From Niveispirillum sp. (GTDB taxonomy: Bacteria > Pseudomonadota > Alphaproteobacteria > Azospirillales > Azospirillaceae), in contig JAEMSB010000099.1 in the NCBI GenBank assembly GCA_016463045.1, forward strand, positions 1-10,635: a stretch of DNA of 10,635 bases, given 5' to 3'. The notes beneath the pieces were generated by a model. It saw only the letters and a program-made list of their open reading frames with translations. It was not told the DNA's origin and ran no database searches. The translations under genes were made by a program, and so were the position numbers. Positions 1 to 6,596 of this stretch are shown here, one piece after another. Every line of letters begins with the position of its first letter. Position 1 is the first letter of the stretch.

Positions 1-705
1 GATCGCCGCCTCGCGCACGGTGCGTTTGAACAGGAAAACCTGATCGGCCAGTTCCAGCGCCTCGCCATGGTTGAAGTTGATCTCGATCTGCGCGGCACCG
101 GCCTCGTGGCTCATCGTATCCACGTCGATTTCCTGCTTCTCGCAGAAATCGTAGACATCCTCAAAGATCGGATCGAATTCGTTCACGGCGTCGATGCCAT
201 AGGCCTGACGCCCGCTTTCCTGCCGGCCTGAACGACCGACGGGGGGGACCAGCGGATAGTCCGGGTCCTTGTTGACCGCAACCAGGAAAAATTCCAGTTC
301 GGGTGCCACAATGGGCTTCCACCCGCGCGCCTCATACAGGGCCAGCACACGTTTCAGCACGGAGCGCGGGGAGATGTCGACGGTCGTTCCGTCGGCATAA
401 AAACAGTCGCAGATGACCTGGGCGGTGGGTTCATTGTACCAAGGCACGACACGGACGGTAGCCGGATCAGGCGTCATATAGACGTCCCAGTTCTCCACGC
501 TGGTCACATCCTCGTCTTCCGGGTATTCGCCCGTAACGGTCTGGATAAAAATAGATTCGGGCAGTCGCAGGCCCCGGTCCCGCAGAATGCGCAGGAACTT
601 CTCGGCGGGCACGATCTTGCCACGGGCGATGCCGGCCATATCCGGCACCAGACATTCAACTTCGGTGATCCGCCGTGAACGGATGAATTCTTCCAATGTA
701 CTCAT
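1..705 (-). CDS. Glutamine synthetase family protein (gamma-glutamylpolyamine synthetase-like), N-terminal part
   Basis: This is an uninterrupted reading frame of 235 codons running off the left edge, so only the N-terminal half is present. It begins at the ATG read from 705 downward and opens MSTLEEFIRSRRITEVECL. The beta-grasp region (about residues 15-110) includes DMAGIARGK at 22-30. The start of the catalytic domain follows, with the metal-ligand motif PELEFF at 135-140 and SHEAGAAQIEINF at 199-211, which carries further ligand glutamates. The visible end, LADQVFLFKRTVREAA, matches the KR helix of PuuA-like enzymes. Known members ligate glutamate to ammonia or, in the PuuA group, to putrescine and other amines in the cytoplasm. 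The usual GPGQ before the ligand Glu is GAAQ here, as in a subgroup of glutamine-synthetase-like proteins recalled from memory, so the substrate cannot be fixed. It follows the SDR gene on the same strand after 164 bp and may have its own promoter. The family call is firm. Confidence 0.9.
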   Translation of the reverse strand, partial: MSTLEEFIRSRRITEVECLVPDMAGIARGKIVPAEKFLRILRDRGLRLPESIFIQTVTGEYPEDEDVTSVENWDVYMTPDPATVRVVPWYNEPTAQVICDCFYADGTTVDISPRSVLKRVLALYEARGWKPIVAPELEFFLVAVNKDPDYPLVPPVGRSGRQESGRQAYGIDAVNEFDPIFEDVYDFCEKQEIDVDTMSHEAGAAQIEINFNHGEALELADQVFLFKRTVREAAI

Positions 706-821
706 GATGACGCCACGGGTTGGCGGCCCAGATGCACCCGTCGCAGCCGAACGCTTGTCCGGCCTTCGGGGCTGGGAAATGGTGCTACGCCCGCAGCCCT
801 CCACGTTGTTTCGGATGGATC

Positions 822-852
822 AGTATAGGCAGAGGGCAGGGGGGGCAGGCAA
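822..852 (-). promoter_or_regulatory. Weak candidate promoter for the left glutamine-synthetase-like gene
   Basis: Read on the minus strand, TTGCCT (852-847) is followed after 19 bases by TATACT (827-822). These resemble -35 and -10 boxes, but the spacer is longer than the preferred 17 bases. They lie 117 bp or more upstream of the ATG at 705, in the 164-bp gap after the SDR gene. No other convincing signal is visible in 706-869. Read-through from the SDR gene is equally possible. Confidence 0.25.
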
Positions 853-869
853 GCCGGGATCGGCAGCTT

Positions 870-1628
870 TCAATAGAAACTGATATCCCGGCCCAAACCG
901 GCAAAGCGCAGTCCGGCATCGACATAGATTGTCTGCCCGGTAATCACCGGGCTTTCCAGCAGATAGACGCAGGCCTGGGCGATATCATCCGCCCCCGGCC
1001 CGACGCCCAGCGGGTTCTGTGTATGCAGCCGTTCAAACTCCGCCTGTGCCTGACCGGGGGCGGGCAGCACGTAACCGGGGGCGATGGCATTCACGCGCAG
1101 GCGCGGCGCACCCGCCCGGGCCAGCATCTCCCCCAGCCCCATCAACGCGTACTTGGAGAGCGTGTAGCTCAAATGGTCGCCATGCGGGCTGGCCAGTTTC
1201 TGGTCCAGGATATTGACGATGGCGCCCGGCACCCCATCGGGCAACTGCGCCAGCAGGGCCTGCGACAGCAAGGCCGGGGCCACGCTGTTGGGCAGGTAAT
1301 GGGCCAGCATCCGATCCGCCGTCAGGGTCGTGATGTCGTCCCATTCAAAGATGGATGCGCTGTTGACCAGAGCGGTTAGCGGTCGGTCCAGCGCCTTCAC
1401 CGCATCGGCTACCACGCCCGCCACCTGCATAGGATCGGCCAGATCGGCGGCGACAGCCGCTGCACGCACGCCCTTGGCGCGTATGGCATCCATTGTCGCC
1501 GCCACATCCGGCCCATCGGTGCGGTAATGGATCACCACATCCATACCGGCCCCGGCGCAGGCCAGCGCCATGGCAGCCCCCAGACGGCGCCCGCCCCCGG
1601 TGATCAGAACGGTGTGCGGCGGGGTCAT
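870..1628 (-). CDS. SDR-family oxidoreductase, pteridine reductase / dihydromonapterin reductase (FolM)-like
   Basis: This 252-residue cytoplasmic NADPH-dependent short-chain dehydrogenase has ITGGGRRLG at residues 9-17, which fits the Rossmann dinucleotide site and closely resembles the ITGGGRRIG start of E. coli FolM as I recall it. HYRT at 34-37 fits an NADPH-preferring arginine. NSAS at 89-92 replaces the classical NNAG. Instead of the usual Ser-Tyr-Lys triad it has Asp142, Tyr155 and Lys159. The spacing of 13 and 4 residues is the same as the Asp181-Tyr194-Lys198 set of Leishmania pteridine reductase PTR1. The C-terminal TGQTIYVDAG is a typical SDR ending. Family knowledge suggests reduction of dihydropterins (dihydromonapterin, dihydrofolate or dihydrobiopterin). 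The ATG shares one base with the stop of the upstream FolB-fold gene (TGATG), so the two are probably translationally coupled. Assignment to SDR is certain and the pterin substrate is likely; a broader carbonyl reductase role is possible. Confidence 0.85.
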   Translation of the reverse strand: MTPPHTVLITGGGRRLGAAMALACAGAGMDVVIHYRTDGPDVAATMDAIRAKGVRAAAVAADLADPMQVAGVVADAVKALDRPLTALVNSASIFEWDDITTLTADRMLAHYLPNSVAPALLSQALLAQLPDGVPGAIVNILDQKLASPHGDHLSYTLSKYALMGLGEMLARAGAPRLRVNAIAPGYVLPAPGQAQAEFERLHTQNPLGVGPGADDIAQACVYLLESPVITGQTIYVDAGLRFAGLGRDISFY

Positions 1629-1984
1629 CAGGTGCGCTCCAGTTCAACAAAGCAGGCAAAGCCGGGATCGGCGGGACTGGCCACGCTGATTTTCTGCGTC
1701 AGGATGCGGCCATCAAAAGCGAAGATGAAACGGCCCAGCGCGCTGGCAACCCCTTCAGCATCGACAAACGGGCCATTGTCACGGAACGGACCCAGGATGT
1801 GGCGCACGATCTGTGAATAATCGACGGTCATGGAGATATCGTCTGGGTCGCCCGTAAAGGGCCCCTTAACGCTGGTACCCAGGCGCAGATTGATACGGCA
1901 GTCCAGGTCACCCGCTCGCCCCGCCACTGGCAGCGTCACCGCCACCTCGCGCACCAGTATCTGGAAATGGGGGGATGGGATCAT
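1628..1984 (-). CDS. Dihydroneopterin aldolase (FolB/FolX)-fold protein, probably lacking key catalytic residues
   Basis: The 118-residue length is right for the DHNA (tunnelling) fold. Visible family marks are the strand ILVREVAV (9-16), VDYSQIV at 54-60, which corresponds to the conserved V-x-Y motif with the substrate-stacking Tyr (Tyr56), and a C-terminal strand FVELER. From a by-eye alignment with S. aureus FolB and E. coli FolX as I remember them, the general-acid/base Glu in the early loop and the Lys in the late VxITKxxP segment are both missing. That late segment reads KISVASPADPGF here. The protein may therefore be a non-aldolase pterin binder or a partner of the SDR. I chose ATG 1984, because the TTG at 2008 in frame adds eight unlikely residues and lies in the divergent promoter area. 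A weak GCAGGG lies a few bases upstream. It is coupled to the SDR gene by TGATG. Confidence 0.72.
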   Translation of the reverse strand: MIPSPHFQILVREVAVTLPVAGRAGDLDCRINLRLGTSVKGPFTGDPDDISMTVDYSQIVRHILGPFRDNGPFVDAEGVASALGRFIFAFDGRILTQKISVASPADPGFACFVELERT

Positions 1985-2001
1985 GGCAACGGCCCTGCGG
2001 C

Positions 2002-2029
2002 TCGACAAAACGACATGCCGGGCTAATAT
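2002..2029 (+). promoter_or_regulatory. Sigma70-like promoter for the ABC transporter operon
   Basis: TCGACA (2002-2007) and TAATAT (2024-2029) are separated by 16 bases and match TTGACA/TATAAT at five positions each. Transcription would begin near 2036, shortly before the Shine-Dalgarno at 2045-2050. The site lies in the 112-bp region shared by the divergent FolB-fold gene and the ABC ATPase gene. A weaker minus-strand -10-like TATTAG overlaps this -10, so one regulator could affect both directions. I could not see a convincing operator. Confidence 0.5.
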
Positions 2030-2058
2030 CAGCCTCGCAGTGAAAGAGGAACAGGCTG

Positions 2059-2097
2059 ATGGACCGCCCCTGGCAAAAGATCGGAAACATCGCGTGA
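2059..2097 (+). CDS. Possible 12-codon leader peptide upstream of the ABC ATPase
   Basis: An ATG at 2059 follows a good Shine-Dalgarno (AGAGGA, 2045-2050, eight-base spacing) and opens a short frame, MDRPWQKIGNIA, ending in TGA at 2095-2097. The stop overlaps the ATG of the ABC ATPase at 2097 as TGATG. The ATPase itself has only a weak GGAA ten bases upstream, so coupling through this mini-ORF would explain its translation. The peptide has no run of one amino acid, so a classical attenuator is not evident. A chance ORF, or an older frame of the ATPase N-terminus, remains possible. Confidence 0.35.
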   Translation: MDRPWQKIGNIA

Positions 2098-2852
2098 TGG
2101 GTGATCTGTTTCAGCTTTCCGACCTGTCGCTGACCTACCCCAATGGCACCCGCGCCCTTGACGGCGTCGACCTTTCGGTGGCGGAGGGGGAGTTTGTGTC
2201 GCTGCTTGGGCCCAGCGGATGCGGCAAAAGTACTATCCTGCGTCTGGTCGCCGGGCTGATGGAGCCCACGGGCGGGGGGCTTAAATGGCTGCGACCGGTG
2301 GCGCGGGGGGATATCGGCTTTGTGTTTCAGGAACCAACCCTGATGCCCTGGGCACGCATCATCGACAATGTCCGCCTGCCGCTGGATCTGGCCGGCGTAC
2401 CGAAGGGTGAGGGGAATGATCGGGCCGCTGACGGTCTGACCCATGTCGGCCTGGGCGATTTTCAGAAGGCCTTTCCAGCCGAACTGTCGGGCGGCATGAA
2501 GATGCGCGCATCGCTCGCCCGCGCCCTGGTCACCAACCCGCGCCTGCTGCTGCTGGATGAACCGTTCGCAGCCCTGGATGAGATCACGCGGCTGAAGCTG
2601 AACGATGATCTGCTTTCGCTGTGGGAAGCGCAGCGCTTTACGGCGCTGTTTGTGACGCATTCGGTGTTTGAAAGCGTCTATCTGTCGAGCCGCATCGCCA
2701 TTATCGGCCCGCGGCCAGGGAGGGTGGCGGCAGAGATGTCGGTGCCGTTGCCTTTTCCGCGCGATCTGTCGGTGCGGACGGGCACAGACTATGGCGCCAT
2801 CTGCCGTGAGGTTTCTGACCGGTTGCATGCCGCGATGGGAGTGGTGGCATGA
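2097..2852 (+). CDS. ABC transporter ATP-binding protein (nitrate/sulfonate/thiamine-precursor importer family)
   Basis: This 251-residue cytoplasmic ATPase drives uptake through the permease encoded next. Walker A is GPSGCGKST at residues 38-46, the Q-loop Gln is at 78 in VFQEPTLMPW, the signature is LSGGMKMR at 130-137, Walker B is LLLLDEPFAALD at 150-161, and the H-loop His is at 188 in FVTHS. The PW-x-x-x-x-DN stretch after the Q-loop and DEPFAALD are typical of the SsuB/TauB/ThiZ group. I place the start at ATG 2097, directly before the first beta strand. GTG 2040 is in frame but would leave almost no leader after the predicted promoter and has no Shine-Dalgarno. The stop overlaps the permease start by four bases (ATGA). 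No binding protein is adjacent, so the substrate is open; sulfonates, pyrimidine or thiamine precursors and pterin-like compounds are candidates. Confidence 0.9.
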   Translation: MGDLFQLSDLSLTYPNGTRALDGVDLSVAEGEFVSLLGPSGCGKSTILRLVAGLMEPTGGGLKWLRPVARGDIGFVFQEPTLMPWARIIDNVRLPLDLAGVPKGEGNDRAADGLTHVGLGDFQKAFPAELSGGMKMRASLARALVTNPRLLLLDEPFAALDEITRLKLNDDLLSLWEAQRFTALFVTHSVFESVYLSSRIAIIGPRPGRVAAEMSVPLPFPRDLSVRTGTDYGAICREVSDRLHAAMGVVA

Positions 2853-3628
2853 ACGGGGTCTGGGCACGGCGCCTTCTGCCGCCGCTGGTGGGGCTGCTGT
2901 TTCTCCTGGGCTGGGAGACTGCGGTCAGCGCCTGGGACATTCCACCCTTCGTCCTGCCGCCGCCCAGCGCAGTTGCGCAGGCTCTGTGGAATGATGCGCC
3001 GCTGCTGCTGCAATCCAGTTGGATAACCCTGACCATCACCGTCCAGGCATTTCTGCTGGCCCTGACCAGCGGGGTGACGCTGGCGGTGCTGTTCAAACAG
3101 TCGCGCGCGCTCGAAGCCGCGCTCTACCCCTATGCCGTGATTCTTCAGGTCACGCCAATCGTGGCCATCGCACCGCTGGTCGTCATCTGGGTCGGGTATG
3201 AACGGGTGAACCTGGCGTTGCTGGTCCTCGCCTGGATCGTTGCCTTTTTCCCTGTCTTGTCGAACAGCACGGCAGGACTGGCCGCTGTAGATCCGAACCT
3301 GCGCGACCTGTTCCGGCTATATGGTGCCAGCCGCTGGCAGATGCTGTGGCGGCTGCAGCTGCCATCGGCACTGCCCTATATTCTGGCCGGGGCCAAGATT
3401 TCTGGCGGTCTGGCCTTGATCGGGGCCGTGGTGGCGGAGTTTGTGGCCGGGTCGGGTACGGCGACGGGGCTGGCCTGGCGGGTGATCGAGGCGGGTAACC
3501 GCCTGAACATGCCCCGCCTGTTTGCAGCCCTGGTCCTCCTCTCCCTCTTGGGAATCCTGATCTTCGCCCTGTTGACCTGGGTACAACGCCTGCTGCTGCG
3601 CCGATGGCATCCGGGTGGGGGGGAATAG
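2849..3628 (+). CDS. ABC transporter permease (SsuC/TauC/ThiX-like)
   Basis: This 259-residue integral inner-membrane protein pairs with the preceding ATPase. Hydrophobic segments appear at about residues 9-28, 57-82, 95-115, 120-140, 183-202 and 224-246, fitting a six-helix BPD_transp_1 permease. The cytoplasmic EAA-type coupling loop, GASRWQMLWRLQLPSALPYI at about 159-178, is the contact with the ATPase. The periplasmic PPFVLPPPSAV near 32-42 is also typical of this subfamily. The ATG overlaps the ATPase stop (ATGA), so the two form one transcript. The frame ends with TAG at 3628 and no substrate-binding protein follows: the next gene begins an unrelated lipid-transport operon. A binding protein encoded elsewhere is expected. 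Confidence 0.9.
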   Translation: MNGVWARRLLPPLVGLLFLLGWETAVSAWDIPPFVLPPPSAVAQALWNDAPLLLQSSWITLTITVQAFLLALTSGVTLAVLFKQSRALEAALYPYAVILQVTPIVAIAPLVVIWVGYERVNLALLVLAWIVAFFPVLSNSTAGLAAVDPNLRDLFRLYGASRWQMLWRLQLPSALPYILAGAKISGGLALIGAVVAEFVAGSGTATGLAWRVIEAGNRLNMPRLFAALVLLSLLGILIFALLTWVQRLLLRRWHPGGGE

Positions 3629-3639
3629 GCCACGCGATA

Positions 3640-3670
3640 CAGCCATTGGTGACACATCGTTCACAGGCTG
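3640..3670 (+). terminator. Weak imperfect stem-loop after the ABC permease
   Basis: CAGCC (3640-3644) pairs with GGCTG (3666-3670), and inside it GTGA (3649-3652) pairs with TCAC (3661-3664). The structure is interrupted and no T-run follows, so it would be a poor intrinsic terminator. It is listed because it sits 11 bases after the permease stop, between two functionally unrelated transport operons. Confidence 0.2.
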
Positions 3671-3702
3671 TTGACCCACCCTGTCCGGTAATGTCAATTG
3701 GG

Positions 3703-3734
3703 ATGGTGCGCTGCCGTTCGATGCGGCGCACCAT
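3703..3734 (+). promoter_or_regulatory. Strong stem-loop just upstream of the MlaE-type gene
   Basis: ATGGTGCGC (3703-3711) is the exact reverse complement of GCGCACCAT (3726-3734). The stem can extend inward by a T-G wobble plus two G-C pairs, giving about 12 pairs around an eight-base loop. It ends 11 bases before the chosen GTG start at 3746, next to the AGGA that would act as ribosome-binding site. It could control translation or stabilise the 5' end of the lipid-transport mRNA. A TTGACC at 3671-3676 upstream resembles a -35 box, but only a poor -10 (TCAATT, 3694-3699) is visible. Confidence 0.4.
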
Positions 3735-3745
3735 GGGCCAGGAAC

Positions 3746-4885
3746 GTGCAGACCGGAACCTTAAGCGCCAATTGGGAAGAGAATCAGTTCGTGCTGGCAG
3801 CATCCGGCCGCTGGGACATTGCGTCCGCCGAACGGCTGGGCCCGATGCTGCGCGACCGCATGCCGGGACGCAAGGGCGCGCCTGTTTGTCTTGATCTCTC
3901 TGGCCTGACGGCCTTGGATACTGCCGGCGCCTTGCTGCTTGACCGCCTGATCAAGCGGTTGCGGGGGCAGGGCCATGTTGTGGCCGTTGTCGGTGCGCGG
4001 TCCGACCTTTGCGCCCTGCTGAAGGATGTGCAGCGGGCGGCGGCAGGGGCGGAACCAAAGAACCCCGCACCCGCGGAAAGGCGGCCCGCCTTTCCGCTGG
4101 CCGACCGTGTCGGACGCGCAACGATCGGCATCTGGCAGGATATCCTGTCAATGCTGAACTTCCTGGGTCTGGTCACCGTCACGGCTGCCCGGCTGCTGCG
4201 CACACCAAACCGTATCCGGCTGAAGCCCCTGTTTTTCCACTTGGAGCAGGTGGGGCTGAACGCGCTGCCCATCGTTGGCCTGCTTTCCTTCCTGATCGGT
4301 ATCGTTCTGGCCTATCAGGGGGCGGATCAGCTGCGTCGTTTCGGCGCCGAAATCTATGTCGTGAACCTGCTGGGCATTGGTGTCTTGCGGGAAATCGGCA
4401 TCCTCATGACCTCCATCATCGTGGCGGGCCGTTCCGGTTCCGCCTTCACGGCCCAGATCGGGACCATGAAGGTGAACCAGGAGGTGGATGCCATGCGCAC
4501 CCTGGGCCTGGACCCGGTGGAGATGCTGGTGCTACCGCGCATGCTGGCGCTGCTGATCGCCCTGCCGCTGATCGGATTCTTCGCCAACATGGTGGCGCTG
4601 GCTGGTGGTGCCGTGATGGCCTATGTCTATCTCGACATTAATTTCGGGCAATTTGCCCGGCAGTTGCAGATCGCTGTCAGTACCACCACCTTGTTCGTAG
4701 GCCTGATCAAGGCCCCGGTCTTCGCGGTGGTCATCGCCTTGGTCGGCTGCTACGAAGGGCTTCGGGTCAGCGGGTCGGCGGAAAGCGTCGGCCTTCTGAC
4801 GACCCGTTCCGTTGTCGTATCGATCTTTCTGGTGATCGTTCTGGACGCCATCTTCTCCATCCTTTTCTCTTATATCGGGATCTGA
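3746..4885 (+). CDS. mlaE: STAS-MlaE fusion: MlaE-family lipid ABC transporter permease
   Basis: This 379-residue inner-membrane protein joins an N-terminal STAS domain (about residues 5-100, with DTAG at 58-61 where STAS proteins carry their conserved D-S/T-x-G loop) to an MlaE permease domain (about 120-378). A Pro/Ala-rich linker lies near 103-117. Conserved MlaE features are REIG at 215-218, the AGRSGSAFTAQIGTMKVNQE segment at 227-246 that couples to the ATPase, and several membrane helices including 172-192, 264-290 and 312-333. In E. coli the STAS function is a separate protein, MlaB; here it is fused, a known alternative layout. I chose GTG 3746. The upstream in-frame TTG 3698 would add a sequence inside the stem-loop with no family likeness. 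The AGGA before the GTG is only two bases away, so the start is not certain. The stop is one base before the next ATG. Confidence 0.9.
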   Translation: MQTGTLSANWEENQFVLAASGRWDIASAERLGPMLRDRMPGRKGAPVCLDLSGLTALDTAGALLLDRLIKRLRGQGHVVAVVGARSDLCALLKDVQRAAAGAEPKNPAPAERRPAFPLADRVGRATIGIWQDILSMLNFLGLVTVTAARLLRTPNRIRLKPLFFHLEQVGLNALPIVGLLSFLIGIVLAYQGADQLRRFGAEIYVVNLLGIGVLREIGILMTSIIVAGRSGSAFTAQIGTMKVNQEVDAMRTLGLDPVEMLVLPRMLALLIALPLIGFFANMVALAGGAVMAYVYLDINFGQFARQLQIAVSTTTLFVGLIKAPVFAVVIALVGCYEGLRVSGSAESVGLLTTRSVVVSIFLVIVLDAIFSILFSYIGI

Positions 4886-4886
4886 C

Positions 4887-5654
4887 ATGGCGGCGCCCGT
4901 CATCCGTGTCCGGGGTCTCAAGACGCGCTTCGGCCAGCAGGTCGTGCATGATGGCGTCGACCTGGATGTCAGCAAGGGGGAGGTGATCGGCCTTGTCGGC
5001 GGTTCCGGCACGGGCAAATCCGTGCTGCTGCGGGAGATTGTAGGCCTGATGGTCCCGTCCGCCGGCAAGATCGAAGTGTTGGGCAAGGACACGGAAAATC
5101 TGTCGGAGTCCGAAAGACTATCTTTGCAGGCCCGTTGGGGTATGCTGTTCCAGGATGGAGCGCTGTTCAGCTCGCTAACCGTTCTGGAGAATATCAAGGT
5201 CCCTTTGAAGGAACATACCAAGCTGCCACCGGATCTTATCGACGAGATCGCGCGGGTGAAGGTGGCGATGGTGGGCCTGCCGCCCGATGCCGGGGACAAG
5301 TACCCGTCGCAGCTTTCTGGCGGCATGCGCAAGCGTGCGGGCTTGGCGCGTGCGCTGGCCATGGACCCGGAAATCCTGTTCCTGGACGAACCGACGGCGG
5401 GCCTGGACCCGATCGGGGCGGCGGCCTTTGACGAGTTGATCGGGTCCCTGCAAAAAAGCCTGGGCCTGACCGTTTTCATGGTGACCCATGATCTGGACAG
5501 CCTCTATGCCATTTGTGACCGCATCGCGGTCCTGGTGGACAAGAAGCTGGTGATCGGTACGATTGACGAACTGTTGCGCCAGGAACATCCCTGGATACGC
5601 GACTATTTTCATGGGCCCCGCGGTCGGGCGGCCAGTGCGGCGAAAGGGAGTTAG
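4887..5654 (+). CDS. mlaF: MlaF-like ABC ATPase of the MCE lipid transporter
   Basis: This 255-residue cytoplasmic ATPase would power lipid movement through the MlaE-type permease. Walker A is GGSGTGKS at residues 38-45, the Q-loop is LFQDGALFSSLTVLENI at 87-103 (Q89; a wording highly typical of MlaF/Ttg2A), the signature is LSGGMRKR at 143-150, Walker B is ILFLDEPTAGLDP at 163-175, and the H-loop His is at 201. The C-terminal WIRDYFHGPRG resembles the tail by which MlaF contacts its partners. The ATG lies one base after the previous stop, with GGGA seven bases upstream, so it is part of the same transcript. Direction of transport (import or export of phospholipid) cannot be told from sequence. 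Confidence 0.93.
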   Translation: MAAPVIRVRGLKTRFGQQVVHDGVDLDVSKGEVIGLVGGSGTGKSVLLREIVGLMVPSAGKIEVLGKDTENLSESERLSLQARWGMLFQDGALFSSLTVLENIKVPLKEHTKLPPDLIDEIARVKVAMVGLPPDAGDKYPSQLSGGMRKRAGLARALAMDPEILFLDEPTAGLDPIGAAAFDELIGSLQKSLGLTVFMVTHDLDSLYAICDRIAVLVDKKLVIGTIDELLRQEHPWIRDYFHGPRGRAASAAKGS

Positions 5655-5657
5655 GGC

Positions 5658-6596
5658 ATGGAAACACGGGCCAATTATACGGCTGTCGGTGCCTTCGTCC
5701 TGGCGCTGGCGGCGGCGGTGTTCGTCTTCGTCATCTGGCTGGCCAAGGTGCAGTTCGACAAGGCTATCCAGCCCTATTACATCATGGTCACCGGCACTGT
5801 GACGGGGCTGGTGGAAGGCGGACCTGTGCGTTATCGCGGCGTCAATGTCGGCACGGTCAGTGATATCCGCATCAATCCCGACAATGTCGAGGAAGTGCGC
5901 CTAACCATCGAGGTGCCGGAGGACACGCCCATCAAGACCGATGCAATCGCATCGCTGGAACCGGTGGGCGTGACGGGTGGCGTCTATGTCGAAATCCAAG
6001 GGGGCAGCAAGGACGCCCCCTTGTTGCGGGAGAAGGTCAGCGGCATCCCCGTGATCCCGTCGCGCCCCAGTTCTATCGCCGCCGTGCTGTCCAAGGCGCC
6101 GGAGGTTCTGGAGAATCTGATGAAGATCTCCAACCGCCTGACTTTGCTGCTGAACGACGATAACCAGAAGTCCATAGGCACCTTGCTGGCCAATCTGGCG
6201 CAGGCGTCGGGCAATGCCAATGACACGATGCGTAACGCCAACCTGCTGATTGTCGATCTGCGCCGGCAGGCCGACACGCTCAGCAAGCAGGCTGAAGTGT
6301 TGATGGCAACCGCCAACGATACTGTCGGCAAGGTCGGGCGCGACACCACTGTCATCACGGCGGAACTGGCCAAGACCAGCAAGGAAATCAATAAGCTGTC
6401 AGCGTCGCTGGCCGGCATGATCGAGGAAAACCGGGAACCGATCCGTGATTTCACGGCCACCGGCCTTTATGATCTGTCACAGTTGCTGATCCATCTGCAG
6501 GACCTGACCAACAATCTCAGCCGCGTTTCCCGCCGGCTGGAGCGCGATCCGACCGACCTTCTGTTCGGCGGCAACAGCGGAGTGAAAGCGGAATGA
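5658..6596 (+). CDS. mlaD: MCE-domain protein (MlaD-like), inner-membrane anchored
   Basis: This 312-residue periplasmic lipid-binding subunit is anchored by one N-terminal membrane helix (about residues 8-30). The MCE domain spans about 38-116, with the family pattern LVEGGPVRYRGVNVGTVSDI at 51-70 and EPVGVTGGVYVEI at 101-113. The remaining 190 residues, rich in Leu, Ala, Asn and Lys, look like a long helical or coiled-coil tail (about 146-300). That is much longer than in E. coli MlaD and resembles the MCE proteins that form needle or tunnel structures with an auxiliary lipoprotein. Shine-Dalgarno AGGGAG lies just upstream, and the ATG is three bases after the ATPase stop. The stop overlaps the lipoprotein start (ATGA). 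MCE rings are generally hexameric in known members; that is family knowledge, not seen here. Confidence 0.92.
   Translation: METRANYTAVGAFVLALAAAVFVFVIWLAKVQFDKAIQPYYIMVTGTVTGLVEGGPVRYRGVNVGTVSDIRINPDNVEEVRLTIEVPEDTPIKTDAIASLEPVGVTGGVYVEIQGGSKDAPLLREKVSGIPVIPSRPSSIAAVLSKAPEVLENLMKISNRLTLLLNDDNQKSIGTLLANLAQASGNANDTMRNANLLIVDLRRQADTLSKQAEVLMATANDTVGKVGRDTTVITAELAKTSKEINKLSASLAGMIEENREPIRDFTATGLYDLSQLLIHLQDLTNNLSRVSRRLERDPTDLLFGGNSGVKAE

Noticed and set aside
2010..2096. TPP (thi-box) riboswitch before the ABC transporter
   Set aside because: I looked because the transporter resembles thiamine-precursor importers. The conserved CTGAGA and the ACCTGATCTGG-type segment are absent, and the leader after the predicted promoter is too short.
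1908..2867. 319-codon minus-strand frame opposite the ABC ATPase
   Set aside because: The opposite strand encodes a complete ABC ATPase with every motif intact. This frame has no recognisable domain and is rich in Arg, Gln and His, as shadows are.
4532..5479. 315-codon minus-strand frame across the MlaE/MlaF junction
   Set aside because: It overlaps two well-supported genes, is low-complexity (Ser, Arg, Pro), and has no ribosome site or family likeness.
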